A DNA stretch of 64,000 bases, taken from positions 333,501-397,500 of the forward strand of contig JAINUG010000214.1 in the NCBI GenBank assembly GCA_029706075.1, in the 5' to 3' direction. A program made the translations under genes and the position numbers. Source of the DNA: Aldrovandia affinis. Its lineage: Eukaryota > Chordata > Actinopteri > Notacanthiformes > Halosauridae. The first letter of the stretch is position 1. The number at the start of each line of letters is the position of its first letter. Of the stretch, positions 10,376 through 21,839 are shown piece after piece. The notes beneath the pieces are model-generated. The model was given only the letters and a program-made list of their open reading frames with translations, did not search any database and was not told the DNA's origin.

Positions 10376-11250
10376 ATCCCGCACTTACTAGATGCTACCA
10401 AATGTAGCATAATGGTTTTATTTAACCGTGCAGGTTGGTTAACATTTCGACCCCTTAGGTAATATATCCTTGTAGCAAGGTGGCAGGGGTGGCCACCCTG
10501 CCAGGTGGTGAGTGGATGGAAGACAAACTCAAAAACGGAGTTCTAATAGACCAATGGCCAGTTTATTAACCTAATCCTTTCTAAAATATAAGCAAAACAC
10601 AAAAACAAAGACGTTAAATCAAAAGCTGTGGTTTAGAGGGTAAACAGCAACAAAAAGCCAGCACTTCTGCCTCCATGCCCCCAAACTCTCTCCTCAGACA
10701 TGGCAGGCTGTGCTTTTACAGAAGGCCTAACGAAGGCAATGGCTCACAGCTGAGTTGATTGCTCATTAGCCTCAGGTGAGCCTGCCTGTAGGTGAGGCCG
10801 CTGCTGTCCAAGGTCCTGTAGTCCTCTACAGGCTGTGGGAGGGAACAGGAGCACCTGACAGCAGCCAAAAGGGAGGCGCAGCCCTCTCCACTCCTCCCTC
10901 CACCCGTCAAAGAGGAGGCGCAGCCCTCTCCACTCCTCCCTCCACCTCTCAAAGAGGAGGAGCAGCCCTCTCCACTCCTCCCTCCACCCATCAAAGAGGA
11001 GGAGCAACCCTCTCTACTCCTCCCTCCACCCCTCAAAGAGGAGGAGCAGCCCTCTCCACTCCTCCCTCCACCCATCAAAGAGGAGGCGCAACCCTCTCTA
11101 CTCCTCCCTCCACCTCTCCCAGTGTCACAATCCTCATCTGTGTTCTGATGAAGACCTAGGGGTCGAAAACATTAACCAGCCTGCATGGTTAAATAAAACC
11201 ATTACACTACTTTTTGGAGCATCTCGCAAGTGTGCGAGTCTCATTCTTTC
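10376..11250. mobile_element. Element bounded by about 80-bp inverted repeats
   Basis: The left end (about 10376-10458) is the near inverse of 11150-11235. The shared string on the plus strand of the right end is GGTTAAATAAAACCATTAC, preceded by GGGGTCGAAA and followed by GAGCATCTCGCAAGTGTGCG. Ends carrying GATGAAGACC...GGTCGAAA with a nearby AATAAA are seen in fish Penelope-type retroelements, which can sit in inverted arrangement; that assignment is tentative. Two facing truncated copies are an alternative. The interior includes an imperfect palindrome at about 10479-10501 and a 42-bp minisatellite. Confidence 0.55.
10868..11118 (+). repeat. 42-bp minisatellite, about 6 copies
   Basis: The unit is about AAAGAGGAGGCGCAGCCCTC, TCCACTCCTCCCTCCACCCA, TC, repeating every 41-42 bp. 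Because 42 is a multiple of three, three frames stay open with a 14-residue period. This is a translation artefact. Confidence 0.9.
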
Positions 11251-12280
11251 AAGTCTTAAATGCCACTTCGACCCGGCGCCTTATGCTAAGACTTTTCGGA
11301 GTGCGTATGTTCATCGCGTTATTATTGCAGATCCCGCCCACACAATTTCTGTCAACATCATTAACTTTGTGATGTTAGTCATTTCATGAAAATTATCGTG
11401 GCATACAGTTGCAGTGGTAATTTATATATAATTGATATAATTAATTTTGATCATTTGTTTTTTCAAATGTAACTACTGAAAAGTAATCAGATCCATACAA
11501 AGCAAAGCAAGCGCCACAGTGGCTTGAGAAAGCGAAGATTTGTGTGATGAGAAACTGCACTCAAACTGTGTAAACAAACTCCCAGTCGCACTCTAAGCTA
11601 CAGAGAGACGCGCGCGTGCGTCGTCACGGAACTGGATGGATCGCATGCAGACGCTGACGTTTCCCCGGCCCCCGTGCCCCGGAATCGCTTAGCCCCGCGA
11701 GGCCGACTGTAGCTTTTCATCTCGGTCCACGTCACGCGAGCTGTCAGGTCACTGCTGACGGTTCATAAGACTCGTACATCACGGGGAATCAGAGCAGCTG
11801 CTGACAGATCCACAGGTGTTCATCTGCCCCCCGCTCTTAACCTCCTCAGCTCCGCCGCGACGCAGCGCAGTTTATAACACGCGGTAAATGGCAGCATATC
11901 CGTCTGAATAAGTGTCTAACTGGAGCATCACTTGAGTAAATTAAGTGAGTGTACAGTGTCTGTTGGGGGTTAACATGCCTGGTACCGGTGGACAGCCCCC
12001 CCCCCCTTTTCCCCCTTTCCCCCCCACCCAGCTGGGACTCCTAGCCTGGGCCAGGGCCATTTGAGTGTCCCCCCTGGCTTACCAAACTTTTTCCTTCATA
12101 TTAGCAGGTACCTCTGTCTGTCTGTCTGTCTGTCGCTCACTTGCACCACACTACAATAATATCGCCATCGCAAAGAAAAACTCTGACAGACTCTGAGACC
12201 TTGGCAGCGAGACCTTGAAGGACTGCAGGAAACCTTCTGTTTCTTCACGGTTCCGGTCCGCAGCAACACGTTAAAGACAC
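11250..12280. other. Unassigned stretch with a CpG-rich segment and poly-C tract
   Basis: At about 11590-11890 the sequence is GC- and CpG-rich, with ACGCGCGCGTGCGTCGTCAC and CRE-like TGACGT/TCACG motifs, unlike its surroundings. At 11996-12030 there is a C-rich run and at about 12114-12135 a (TCTG)n run. No exon is recognised. Confidence 0.35.
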
Positions 12281-12282
12281 CG

Positions 12283-12545
12283 GCCCCCAGCGGCATTTGG
12301 CTGTCCACCCCAGGGGGAAGGGGGAGGGGGAGCCGGCGCGAGCGGGCAGAGAAACGCAGAGGGTGTCTCTAGAAGGTAGGTGGGCGAGTTCCGTCTCAGA
12401 GGAGGCAGATCATTGCCGGCCTCAGGGAATTATCTTGCCCCCGTAGAGACGGGCGCCAAGTTCGGGGGGGTTAATCGAAATAAATAGAGGGTATAATTGG
12501 CTATTAATTGTGAGAAAAAATCTGAAACAAAATAAAAAATAAACA
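12283..12545 (+). mobile_element. SINE family A1, 5'-truncated
   Basis: The body GGCATTTGGCTGTCCACCCC is followed by GGAGGCAGATCATTGCCGGC and the tail GTATAATTGGCTATTAATTG with A-rich DNA. The tRNA head is absent. Confidence 0.8.
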
Positions 12546-13350
12546 AATAATGACTAAAGATGGTAAAGACTGTCGCAACGGGCCTTCCTTTTGTGCGGTC
12601 ATCGTGACCGCTCCATGACCAGGGCCAAAAGAGCTCCCGCACACTGGCCTTTGCCACTGCCTGAGACATTAAGGCCAATTTCACAGACAAATGAGCAGCT
12701 GAGTCTAGAGGAAATAAGAAAAATGCTCAAAAACAAATGTTCAGATGATTGCTGAGACAGCTCTATAATCCAAAAACATAACGCAATACCTCAGAGGACT
12801 CTCTATTGTGTCACGACGGGTGTCGGGGCTGATTCAGTGTATATTATCCAAGGCGACATTAGTAAACATCATACACCGGTGGCTTCGATTTTTTGTGTCC
12901 GCCCCTCCCTCAAAACGTAACATAAATTTACAGTGTCCGTGTGGCAGGAGTAAAATTGCATTTGAATTTTCACCCAAAATCATTATTTCTCATTAGCTCT
13001 CTTATGGGCCCGGTTCTGTTTCAAAATCTACCGCCTGGACTTTAAAATGTAAAATAAATACTATAAAGATTCCACTTTGTTATTTGTGCACTGATTGATG
13101 GTGGGAGCACGCCTCGTGTTTGGACTGTTGTTTCTGGTTGCCGAAGAGAGGGGGCATGGGGCAGCGCAGACAGAAAGAACTCTCTTTTTTTATTAAATTA
13201 AATACATTTTATTATTTTTTATTTGATGTCTTCCAGGGCTCTCCAGTTTAGCAGCCTCCCCCGGGTTGTGGAAATACAGGTCTTCACAACATTCCTTTGC
13301 GTTCTTCCATCGCTGGCTGTCCACACATAGTTCACTTCTGGCCAGAGTCA
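12546..13350. other. Unassigned stretch
   Basis: No gene is seen. A short T/A-rich run occurs near 13180-13230. Confidence 0.35.
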
Positions 13351-13429
13351 CCTGTTGCCCCCATATTTAATCTGTCCCTACACACACACATTGATTTTAT
13401 CTGATTACGTGTATTTGTTTCCCTCTCTC

Positions 13430-13575
13430 ACTGAGTCCCGAACCTGCTCCACCTTTAGAAACACGCCGGCTACCCACCTAGAACCTGTCCCCGACCGCCA
13501 ACCCACCCCTGTAAAGCGGTATTGAGACAAATGTTTTGTAAAATGCGCTATAGAAACAAATTTCTAATTGATTGA
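13430..13575 (+). mobile_element. LINE 3'-end fragment
   Basis: The string TGTAAAGCGGTATTGAGACA followed by GCGCTATAGAAACAAATTTC and an ATTGATTGAT tail is the characteristic 3' end of fish LINEs of the L2/CR1 kind. Where it begins upstream is uncertain. Confidence 0.55.
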
Positions 13576-13577
13576 TA

Positions 13578-13920
13578 CATTTTTTCCCATTTTTCTCCCA
13601 ATTTACTGTCCAATTTCACTCTCCATTTATTTCGATTCGCCCTCCCCCACAAACTCGCTGCCCGTTCTCCGGGTCAAGCCAATTCCTCGAGGTCGGCGAT
13701 GATCCGCCTCCTCCGAGACGGAACTTGCCTATTATTTTGTCCACAGGGAAGTCCTCCATGCTCCTCGGCGAGCTCGTGCCGGCTCACCCTTCCCCCTCCC
13801 ATTGGGGCAGACAGCCAAACGCCGCCCCCGATCGTGGCTCCCGGCCGGGGCCGGTCTGACACAGTCGGGTTTCGAACCGCGACCGCAATAGGCGGCTCAC
13901 ACTCACAAAGCACCAGTCAA
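13578..13920 (-). mobile_element. SINE family A1, near complete
   Basis: The complement of the tail (TTCTCCCAATTTACTGTCCA) is followed by CGATGATCCGCCTCCTCCGA and the body complement GGGGCAGACAGCCAAACGCC. The B-box complement is GGGTTTCGAACCGCGACCG. The last part of the tRNA head is missing. It lies directly after a LINE tail. Confidence 0.85.
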
Positions 13921-13931
13921 AAACGAAGTGA

Positions 13932-15640
13932 TTGATATTTTTGAAGCAGAAGTGCCGTCACGCCACAGAACGCAACGCAGACCATTGTCCCTTCTACGTC
14001 ATTGAGAAGAGTCTACTTTACCGGTCACATCTGCATCGCTCAGCGCCCCTCCAACGCAGGACTCCCAGCACAGACAGCGCGGCTCAGAACTCCATTAAAT
14101 CCGTGAAACCCCACAGACCACAGAGGGTGCGGGGAGGTCCGGCAGACCGTCGTGCTGTAATGTGTTTTTACCAAGAACCTGGACTCAATCAACATTTGCC
14201 CTTGACCTTGAACTGGACTAGATGCAAGCACAACTTCTTGTCTTCACAAACACACACTGGACGATCTCAACCAATCGCGATGTGATAAATGGGGCCCCCA
14301 AATTTCATCGGACTGTTTGTTTTGGGTTTTTTTGTTGAGAAGAGGCTGTGTTTTTCCCAGCGAGATGTAATCTGTTCGGAGGTTTAACCGCCGTGAGGCG
14401 CGGAGAGTTTATCTCTGCTTTTCCAATTTAGAAGTATTGTTTTCTTTTGGCGATAGCGGGAGCAATGAGTGTGAGATTTATGTTTTGGGTGGCGGGGTCA
14501 AGCACTGAGAGGTTTCCGAGGAGACACAGTGATGGAGAGAGTGGAGCGCTGCAATTCAGATTAAAAAAAAGATGTTCCATTGATAACTTCCTGCCAGCAC
14601 TGCTGACTTCCTGCCAGGACTGTGGAGGTGGTGGACAGAGCCAGATGGCATGGAGGTAGTTGTCCGGGGTGTTCAATGTGCAGCGTGAACATGTTATCAT
14701 GCGTGGTTATATGGAACTAGGGCAGCTGTCAGATAGGCATGGACAAGTCAGTCAGCACAATTTTTTGATAACCGGAGAAGCTAACACAGGTCTGAAATTT
14801 TTCGCCATATTTTTTTAATAAGCCAAAGAACATTTAATAAAGTATTGGAGACACTTAGGCATTCCAGAGGACAAGAGAATACACATTTTCAGCATCACAC
14901 CTACAATTATGTAATTTAGCAGATTCTCTTTTCCAGAGCGACTTACAACAAGTGCGTTCGACAACTGCAAGTGGGGTGTGACGGCGCATCACATACATTA
15001 GCCAGCGCAACTTATTTACAAAAATAGCTGCTAGGAGCACACAGAGAACTACTAGGGAAAAATAAGAGCGTTTATTTATTAATACATTTCTTTCCCATGT
15101 ATTGCAAGGAAACGACAAAGGTTGACTGTATTTCTCGAAAACATTCAAAATAATAATTTATACATCTTGTGCTCTGTGGTTTAATTAATATTTAATTAGT
15201 TGTGTTTTAATATTGTTAGTCATAGGAAAAAGTGTTTGTACAGATTGTTTGTGCCCAGAAGTGGTATCGGTGCCAATAGCATGGTCTCTTTGCCCAAAGC
15301 AAGGCCGCTCTCTCTGATATAAATGAGCGTAAACTCTCGGACTGAACCCACGTGGCCAGAGGAGAGAGGGCCAAAGGGTCAGCTTTGTGCAAGACCACTT
15401 ATATCAAAGTCAAACAAGAGCGCTCGTTTATTTTCCTTTCGCCGAAAACCAAAAAAACAAACAACAAACCAAAAAACGGAGCCAGTAAAATTGTCAGAAC
15501 ACAATGTTCCCGAGGGATGTTTTTGAAGATACAGCCGTACCTCGCTTAAAAAATCGCTTGTGCTAGGACCTCTTAGATTACAGTACATGTACAAATGCTC
15601 CTACCAGTCCGCTTTTTCTTTTTTTTTTTTTCTGTTGCTG
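13932..15640. other. Unassigned stretch with a short SINE/LINE tail at about 14915-14955
   Basis: No gene is seen. TTTAGCAGATTCTCTTTTCC then AGAGCGACTTACAA at about 14917-14950 is a minus-strand LINE2-type tail fragment. Open frames here lack recognisable domains. Confidence 0.4.
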
Positions 15641-15644
15641 CTTT

Positions 15645-15963
15645 TTACCCAATTTTTCTCCCAATTTACTAGCCAATCATACCCTCTTTTTTCATGTCAC
15701 CTATCCCCCCCCCCCCCTCGTTCTGAGAGCTTGCTGCAGTAGTCCTGAGACCGGCAGTGACAAAGGTGATGTACCGCCTCCTCTTAGCCGGAACTCGCCA
15801 AGCTCTCAACTGTAACTCTGAGCCACAGTGAGCTCGTATCAACTTCCCTCCACACTCCTTGGGGCAAAAAGCCAATTGCCGCCCCACAGTGGGAATTGAA
15901 CCCCGGAGTGGGCAACATGCATCCTGGTCAGACGCTCTTACCATTACGCTACCCGGGAGGCCC
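15645..15963 (-). mobile_element. SINE family A2, near full length
   Basis: The tail complement TTTTCTCCCAATTTACTAGC is followed by CCTGAGACCGGCAGTGAC, the body complement GGGGCAAAAAGCCAATTGCC and the B-box complement GGGAATTGAACCCCGG. The head complement CTTACCATTACGCTACCCGG and GAGGCCCT define the A2 5' end. Confidence 0.85.
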
Positions 15964-15964
15964 T

Positions 15965-16605
15965 AACCAGTCCACTTTAAATTATACAATGTTTGCGTCC
16001 TCATGTTTTGGTTTCTAACATGCTTCGAGGTACAGGTTGTGAAATGGCAGCCTGTCGCAGATATATGCATGGTTTGGGGGGTAGGGGTGGGGTGGGGGGG
16101 TACATAAGGCTTACATTTCCACGTTTCCATTTTTTCGTCTTCTTATGCCCGAGCTTGCTACTGCATTTGTTAAGGGTATGTGTAACAATAAAAACAACAA
16201 ACACACTAATATTTGCCAAACAAAATACGTTTGATGTGTTAATGGAGCGTTCCCCCTGAGACTCAATGAACAGGGAGATGAATCTGCTAGAGCGTGTGCC
16301 CAGGTCTGTTGGATGGGACTGCATTCAGACTGGCTTTGAAGGGAATGACCCCCAGCCTCACAGAAACTCAATTTCAATGATGCCATCATCATCGTTACCG
16401 AGTCTTTATTTTTTGGTGATTTGAATGTGGTCATTAATGCCTTGTTCTGTTTTAAACTCACCCAGCCTTGTAAGGACGGACAACATTTAGACAACTCACC
16501 GTTGGCCGGTTAGAGTGGGCGTTCCCCGCCTCCCCCCCATTCATATTTATTCATCAACCTGCTCGTCCATGTCTGTTTAAAATAATACATATGTTCTGTT
16601 TATGC
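15965..16605. other. Unassigned stretch
   Basis: No gene or recognised repeat, apart from a G-rich run near 16076-16101. Confidence 0.35.
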
Positions 16606-16607
16606 TT

Positions 16608-16901
16608 TTATTCCCAATTTTTAGTTGCCAATTATACTGCCCTGGTCCTGAGACCAGTAGTGAGCACTGTACTGCCTCCTCCGAGCCGGCACCTGCCACG
16701 GTCACCGTAACACACAGGACCACTCCTATACGCAGCGAGCTCGTATCGGCTTCCCCCCCGCCTCCCTGGAGCGGACAGACAATTGCCGGTCCCTAGTGGC
16801 ACTCCCTGCCAGAGCCGAACTGGCGTGACCTGGTGGAATTGAACCCCAGTCGCAGTGGGCAGCATCGAACGTTCTTACCATTACACCACCCGGGAGGCCA
16901 T
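16608..16901 (-). mobile_element. SINE family A2, near full length
   Basis: The tail is degraded (CCCAATTTTTAGTTGCCAAT). It is followed by CTGAGACCAGTAGTGAGCAC, the body complement GCGGACAGACAATTGCCGG, the B-box complement GGAATTGAACCCCAG and the head complement CTTACCATTACACCACCCGG. Confidence 0.85.
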
Positions 16902-17185
16902 TGGTTGTTGGAGTCTTTAAACCGTGGCAGATAGCATTACGTTTGTAATGAACACAAACAGCAGGGCTTACCTGCCACTGGCAAGATGAGCAGCCGTGTC
17001 TGTTTGAATGTGGAAGTAACGTTGATCTTTGTTTATGCAGTGTCTGTTTTTGGGCGTGTTAAAATGCGACTTGTTTTTAGAAGTGACTTCCATTGACTTA
17101 CCGTGCGTATACATGATATAGATGGTGGGCTGTCAGCCAATCAAAATGGAGTATTTGTCCAAGCCGCTGTATATATATTCTATAT

Positions 17186-17336
17186 ATACCATTTAGCAGA
17201 CGCTTTTATTGAAAGTAACTTACAGTAGTGAATGCATACATACATTTTTCAGTATATGTGGTCCCAGTGGGAATCAAACCCACAACCTAAGCGTTGTCAG
17301 CGCCGTGCTCTATCCACTGAGCCACACAGAACCACC
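17186..17336 (-). mobile_element. SINE family D, full length
   Basis: The tail complement ACCATTTAGCAGACGCTTTT is followed by GTGGTCCCAGTGGGAATCAA, ACCCACAACCTAAGCGTT and the head complement CTCTATCCACTGAGCCACAC. Confidence 0.9.
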
Positions 17337-17339
17337 GTA

Positions 17340-18281
17340 TGTATATAATTTTTGGTATGGGTATCAATGCTACTGGTTTCTAACATGCAATATGTTATAT
17401 CCAAGCAGACTCTTGACACGAGAGGCATTTTATTCCCTTTTTTCGTTTTTTTTACCTTTTTCCTCCCCCGTTCTCGATTATCACCAAGCTCAACATCCAG
17501 CAGCAAGTTAAAGCACCTTCTCACCCTTGTCCAATCACTCTGTGGCTAATGAGACGGTGTAGTGAATATGAAAGAGCCCAACTAACACGAGGCCATCTCA
17601 GCCAGACATGAATGACCAATTAAGCAAATTGACAGCAGGACGCACCGAACGTATATCAAATATTTATATATTCCAAACGCATTCGTTAACATACGCGCAT
17701 AAACAGGCTAGACCGATTCCTTTGATGCGTTGGTGCGGATCCATACATTGATTTTATTTTCTAGATATTTATATTTCTCATGCCACTCAGAGAGAGAACT
17801 GATCTGCAGTCAGTAGGGGTAATTTAGTTTCTTTACAAAGTTAAAGCCGTGACTGTTTAACATTTCACTTTTTAAATGGCTATTCTTAAAAGGCAAAAGA
17901 GTGTGGGAGAGGCAGTCGATCTTCAAACAAGCTTTGGCCACTGCGGGATTTCAGGAAGTGGAAGATTTGGACCTTGTTTTTAAAAAAACAAATGGCTCTA
18001 AAAATAAGAGTTGGGTCCTTCTTCTGAACAAAACGTGAAAGGTCACGGTCAACATGATATTTTGTGATATTTATTAGACTTTTGAGGCAGGCTGTTGAAT
18101 GCAAATCCATCCAGTTTCATGTTTCACACTTAATAAGCGTTTCATACAATTCAAGTACAAGTCAATAATAACCAGATAAATTATTTGGCATTTTGTGGAA
18201 TTAACATATACAATTGATCATTGAAAGTGATCCTTTGTCATCGGTTCACCCATCTAATAGCAGTTAGGAGCTTTAGTTATG

Positions 18282-18317
<36 letters not shown>

Positions 18318-18980
18318 ACTTGTAGTAGTAGTTGTTGTAGTTGTAATATAGTAGTAGTGCTTGTTGTAGATTAAATATCTCTTGGCATTGTTTAGGATTC
18401 TTTTTGTAATAATAATAATAAAAAAATATTGATTAAAAATTTCCCCAATATTCTCATTCTTGTCACAAAGTGAAAATGCAGTCGTTCTGTAAATTCAGTT
18501 TTCAGTTGTTTAGGGTGGCTGAAACCCCTTAACGTTTCATGGATCACTGTACGTGCATTAAAATAAATGTATGAAATAAGATATGCTGGAAACATTTCCT
18601 TCATCGGTGATATGAAATCATTATCATATTTAAATAGTTTCATGCATTCAAAATGGTCAGGAATGAAAGTGTTCCTTCATCAGCTGTAGGTAAACACATT
18701 ATTTTCACTACGGTGGACAGTTTGATCATCCAAATGACACACTGATTCGATTTTAAAAAAATTATTATTTAAATGGAACGATGAGAGCATTTTAATACCA
18801 AAGCTAAGTACGTTATGCATGTAAAAACGCAGGACAGGAATCTGCAGCTTAATAAATATACGGTATTATTATCATTAATATTATTATTATTACTATTATT
18901 AACACTTACTCATGTTGCAATTTTAACAGTTGTAGCCCTGTGAGAGGGGCAGTCCCATTGACAGTGAAATGAGCAGCAGA
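17340..18980. other. Mostly unique-looking stretch with a (GTA)n microsatellite
   Basis: A (GTA)n/(TAG)n microsatellite occupies about 18280-18365, with TTA runs near 18865-18900. At about 17560-17720 unique sequence contains GACCAATTAAGCAAATTGAC and other homeodomain-type cores, possibly a conserved non-coding element. No exon is recognised. Confidence 0.35.
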
Positions 18981-19141
18981 GCTGAGCCGTGGTTCTGCAT
19001 GGCTCGGTGGCACGGCGTTGGCAACGCTTAGGTTGTGGGTTAAATTCCCACTGGGACCACATATACTGAAACATGTATGCATTCACTGCTGTAAGTCACT
19101 TTGGATAAAGTGTAAGGCACTGTCTGCTAAATGACATATAT
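18981..19141 (+). mobile_element. SINE family D, full length
   Basis: GTGGTTCTGCATGGCTCGGT is the head, GGTTGTGGGTTAAATTCCCA the B-box region, and GTAAGTCACTTTGGATAAAG...CTGCTAAATGACAT the tail. The A-box has lost part of TAGGTAGAG. Confidence 0.85.
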
Positions 19142-19224
19142 TATATATTATATTATTAGCACAACACATTACAGTAACCCCCAGGTTAGTACTAATAAAG
19201 GAAGGAAGAATAAAGGAAGAAGAA

Positions 19225-19500
19225 ACCTGACCAACCCTGCTGGGGCTTCCTCTCCTAAGGGCCGGAGTAAAGTTAGTTCCACTGAGCCTGTCTAACCCAG
19301 CTGGGGCTTCCTCTCCTAAAGGCTGGAGTAAAGTTAGTTCCACTGAGCCTGTCTAACCCAGCTGGGGCTTCCTCTCCTAAAGGCCGGAGTAAAGCTAGTT
19401 CCACTGAGCCTGTCTAACCCAGCTGGGGCTTCCTCTCCTAAAGGCCGGAGTAAAGCTAGTTCCACTGAGCCTGTCTAACCCAGCTGGGGCTGCCTCTCCT
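19225..19500 (+). repeat. 61-bp minisatellite, about 4.5 copies
   Basis: The unit contains GAGCCTGTCTAACCCAGCTG, GGGCTTCCTCTCCTAAAGGC and CGGAGTAAAGTTAGTTCCACT. The anchor TGGGGCTTCC recurs at 19241, 19302, 19363, 19424 and 19485, a constant 61-bp step. The last unit fuses directly to a truncated SINE. Confidence 0.9.
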
Positions 19501-19652
19501 CCCTGGGGCGGACAGCCAATTGCCGCCCCCTAGTGGCACTCCCGACCAGAGCCGTTTCGGCACGGCCGGTGGAATTGAACCCCAGTCGCAGTGGGCAGCA
19601 TGCGTCCCAGTCGGACGGTCTTACCGCTACGCCACCTGGGGGGTAGCCACCG
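19501..19652 (-). mobile_element. SINE family A2, head half only
   Basis: The body complement CTGGGGCGGACAGCCAATTG is followed by the B-box complement GGAATTGAACCCCAG and the head complement CTTACCGCTACGCCACCTGG. The 3' half of the SINE is absent at the junction with the 61-bp array. Confidence 0.8.
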
Positions 19653-19873
19653 CTACGCCCATGAACGCTCTGAATGGTGTACACGCACAATCCATGTCCC
19701 AGTTGTCTCGGGGCTTAAAGATCCCTCTTTAACCTGTCTCCTCCCCCTCAGCTACACTGATTGAAGTGGATTTAAACAGGTGGAATCAATAAGGGATCAT
19801 AGCTCTCACCTGGGCTCACCTTGTCAGTGTGTTTCAGAGAAAGAGCAGATGGTGCTAATGTTCTGTACACTCA

Positions 19874-20463
19874 GGCTGTGTTCGAAACCGTTCCCTATTC
19901 CCTAAATAGTGCACTATATAGTGTGTTCGCCATCTTGTAGTGGTGTTCGAATTCTCAACGGTTAATTTCGTTCACTATATAGTCCAATATAAAATACCCA
20001 CAATTCACAGCAATTTCTAGTGAACAGCGAATGTACCCTACAATTTCTCCCGTATACCACAATGCAATGCGGTCGTGTCTTAGTTAGCTCACGGCTTCCA
20101 TAACGGTAGCTATTGGTGGCTAAAGCAGTGACTAGCAGACAGCACCACAGTTGACAAAACCACACTTGCACATCATTAGAATTTCAACAATTTATTTGGG
20201 ATTTCACATTCAAAACTGAACATGCAAACCCGATACTACCTGAGTACATTTCAACCTGCTGCCATGAGTTCTTGGTTTGTTTACGTGATACTGGGCGCGT
20301 CCGCTTGCGTCACCTGAATATCCGGCACATTTCTTTTGACGCAAATTACGTTCAGTGTAGTGTCCGAAAACAGTTTAATCGTTCACTACATGGAACACTA
20401 CATAGGGAACACTACATAGGGAATAGGGAATGAGTGAACGAGTGAACGGTTTCGAACACAACC
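19874..20463 (-). mobile_element. MITE 'M1', copy 1 (590 bp, 3-bp TSD)
   Basis: The ends GGCTGTGTTCGAAACC and GGTTTCGAACACAACC are inverted repeats flanked by TCA at 19871-19873 and 20464-20466. The terminal 60 bp contain further mirrored strings (TTCCCTATTCCC, CACTATATAGTG). A 69-residue frame at 19962-20171 on the minus strand is shared with the copy at 31629-32209 and differs at only a few residues. There is no transposase. The 3-bp duplication fits PIF/Harbinger-like or similar cut-and-paste enzymes, but TCA/ACA is not the classic TWA, so the superfamily is left open. Confidence 0.85.
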
Positions 20464-20589
20464 TCAGTGTGTATCAATATGCAATGCATGATTGAGGTTT
20501 ACATAATATTGTTCATTCTGTGTTTGGGAACGTGTGTACTCTGCTCCGGCAACACAGTCTTATGTATCATGCCCCAATAAGGTTCTGAA

Positions 20590-20928
20590 TCGAGAGGGAG
20601 AGAGGGAAAGAGAGGGAGAGAGGGAAAGAGGGAGATATAGAGGGAGAGAGAGTGGGAAAGAGAGGGAAAGAAAAAGAGAGAGAAAGGGAAAGAGAAAGAG
20701 AGAGAGAGAGGGAGAGAGAGGGAAAGGGAGAGGGAAAGAGAGAGTGAGAATGGGAAATAGAAGGAAAGAGAGAAATCAGAAAAGAGCAAGAAAGAGAGGG
20801 AGAGGGAAAGAGAGAGAGAGAGAGAGGGAGAGAGGAAAAGGGAGAGAGAGATGGAAAGAGAAGGAGAGAGAGAGAGAGAGAGTGAGAGAGGGAGAGAGAG
20901 GGAGAGAGACAGAGAGGGAGAGAGACAT
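20590..20928 (+). repeat. Purine (GA/GGGA/AAAG)n tract
   Basis: This is an almost pure A+G tract of about 340 bp. The long RERE or SLSL open frames in it are artefacts. Confidence 0.95.
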
Positions 20929-20934
20929 TGGCGC

Positions 20935-21835
20935 ATCCTGAAGAAGGGGCAAATGTAAAAGGTAGAGAGGGGCACTTGAGAGGAGGCTGTCTCACAGCCA
21001 GATAAGAGACAGGGAATCAATGTTCCTGCGTCCAGCGTGCGCTGAGGAACACTGCTGTCCCCACGGCCTGCTCTGTCTTCAGGCAGACAGACACAGAGCC
21101 AAGATTAGGGGCTCCTCTGCATTTAAGGCCAGTTCAGATTAACTCCCCCCCCACCCCCTCAAAAAGAAACACTTGCCGATGGAGGAGGAGGAGGAGGAGG
21201 AGGAGGTCAGACGGATGGCTAACGGTTAACGCTGCTATGGCAGCCTGACAGACTTGAACATTAACATCAGCTAAAAAGGCTCAAGGACTAAAACAAAAAA
21301 ACAACCAAAACAAAACAAAAATCAATCGTCAATAGCAGATAGACATGGCCTCTCAGAACTCAGCCGGTGACTGCGCACCTTCACTTGACTTTTACCAAAC
21401 AACAGCAAAGTACCTGGATGGCGGCCAAATGAATAGAACCCCCCCTTCCTCCCCTTCCTCCCGCCCACCCACCACCTCCCAACCCCTCAATGTCATTGTT
21501 AAAAAAACAAAACCCTGTGAACTGGCTCTCTGTGTATTCCAAAATAACACAACTATGGCCTTTCTGAGCCCTTTCTTCACCACAAACCCTTTTCAAATGG
21601 AAAGCCATTCGACACCACCCCTTTGCTCTCTTTCTGCCTCTCACCGTTTGTGAAGCGACTACTGACTCCTGCTGGAGGATACAGGGAATGCGGCTCATGT
21701 CAATAAATAAATACATTCATAAATATATTCATACATTTAAAAAGTAATGGTTGAGGTGTGTAATCCTTATATTCCAAGGAATATTTTTTAATTGTTTCTT
21801 AATTTTTCTCTAACACGTTTGCAAGTACATTCACA
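20935..21835. other. Unassigned stretch with a (GGA)n run
   Basis: There is a (GGA)n run at about 21180-21207. The remainder shows no exon or recognised repeat. Confidence 0.35.
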
Positions 21836-21839
21836 GAAA

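Noticed and set aside
10716-11159. 120- and 127-residue frames with 14-residue repeats
   Set aside because: They are the 42-bp minisatellite translated on both strands.
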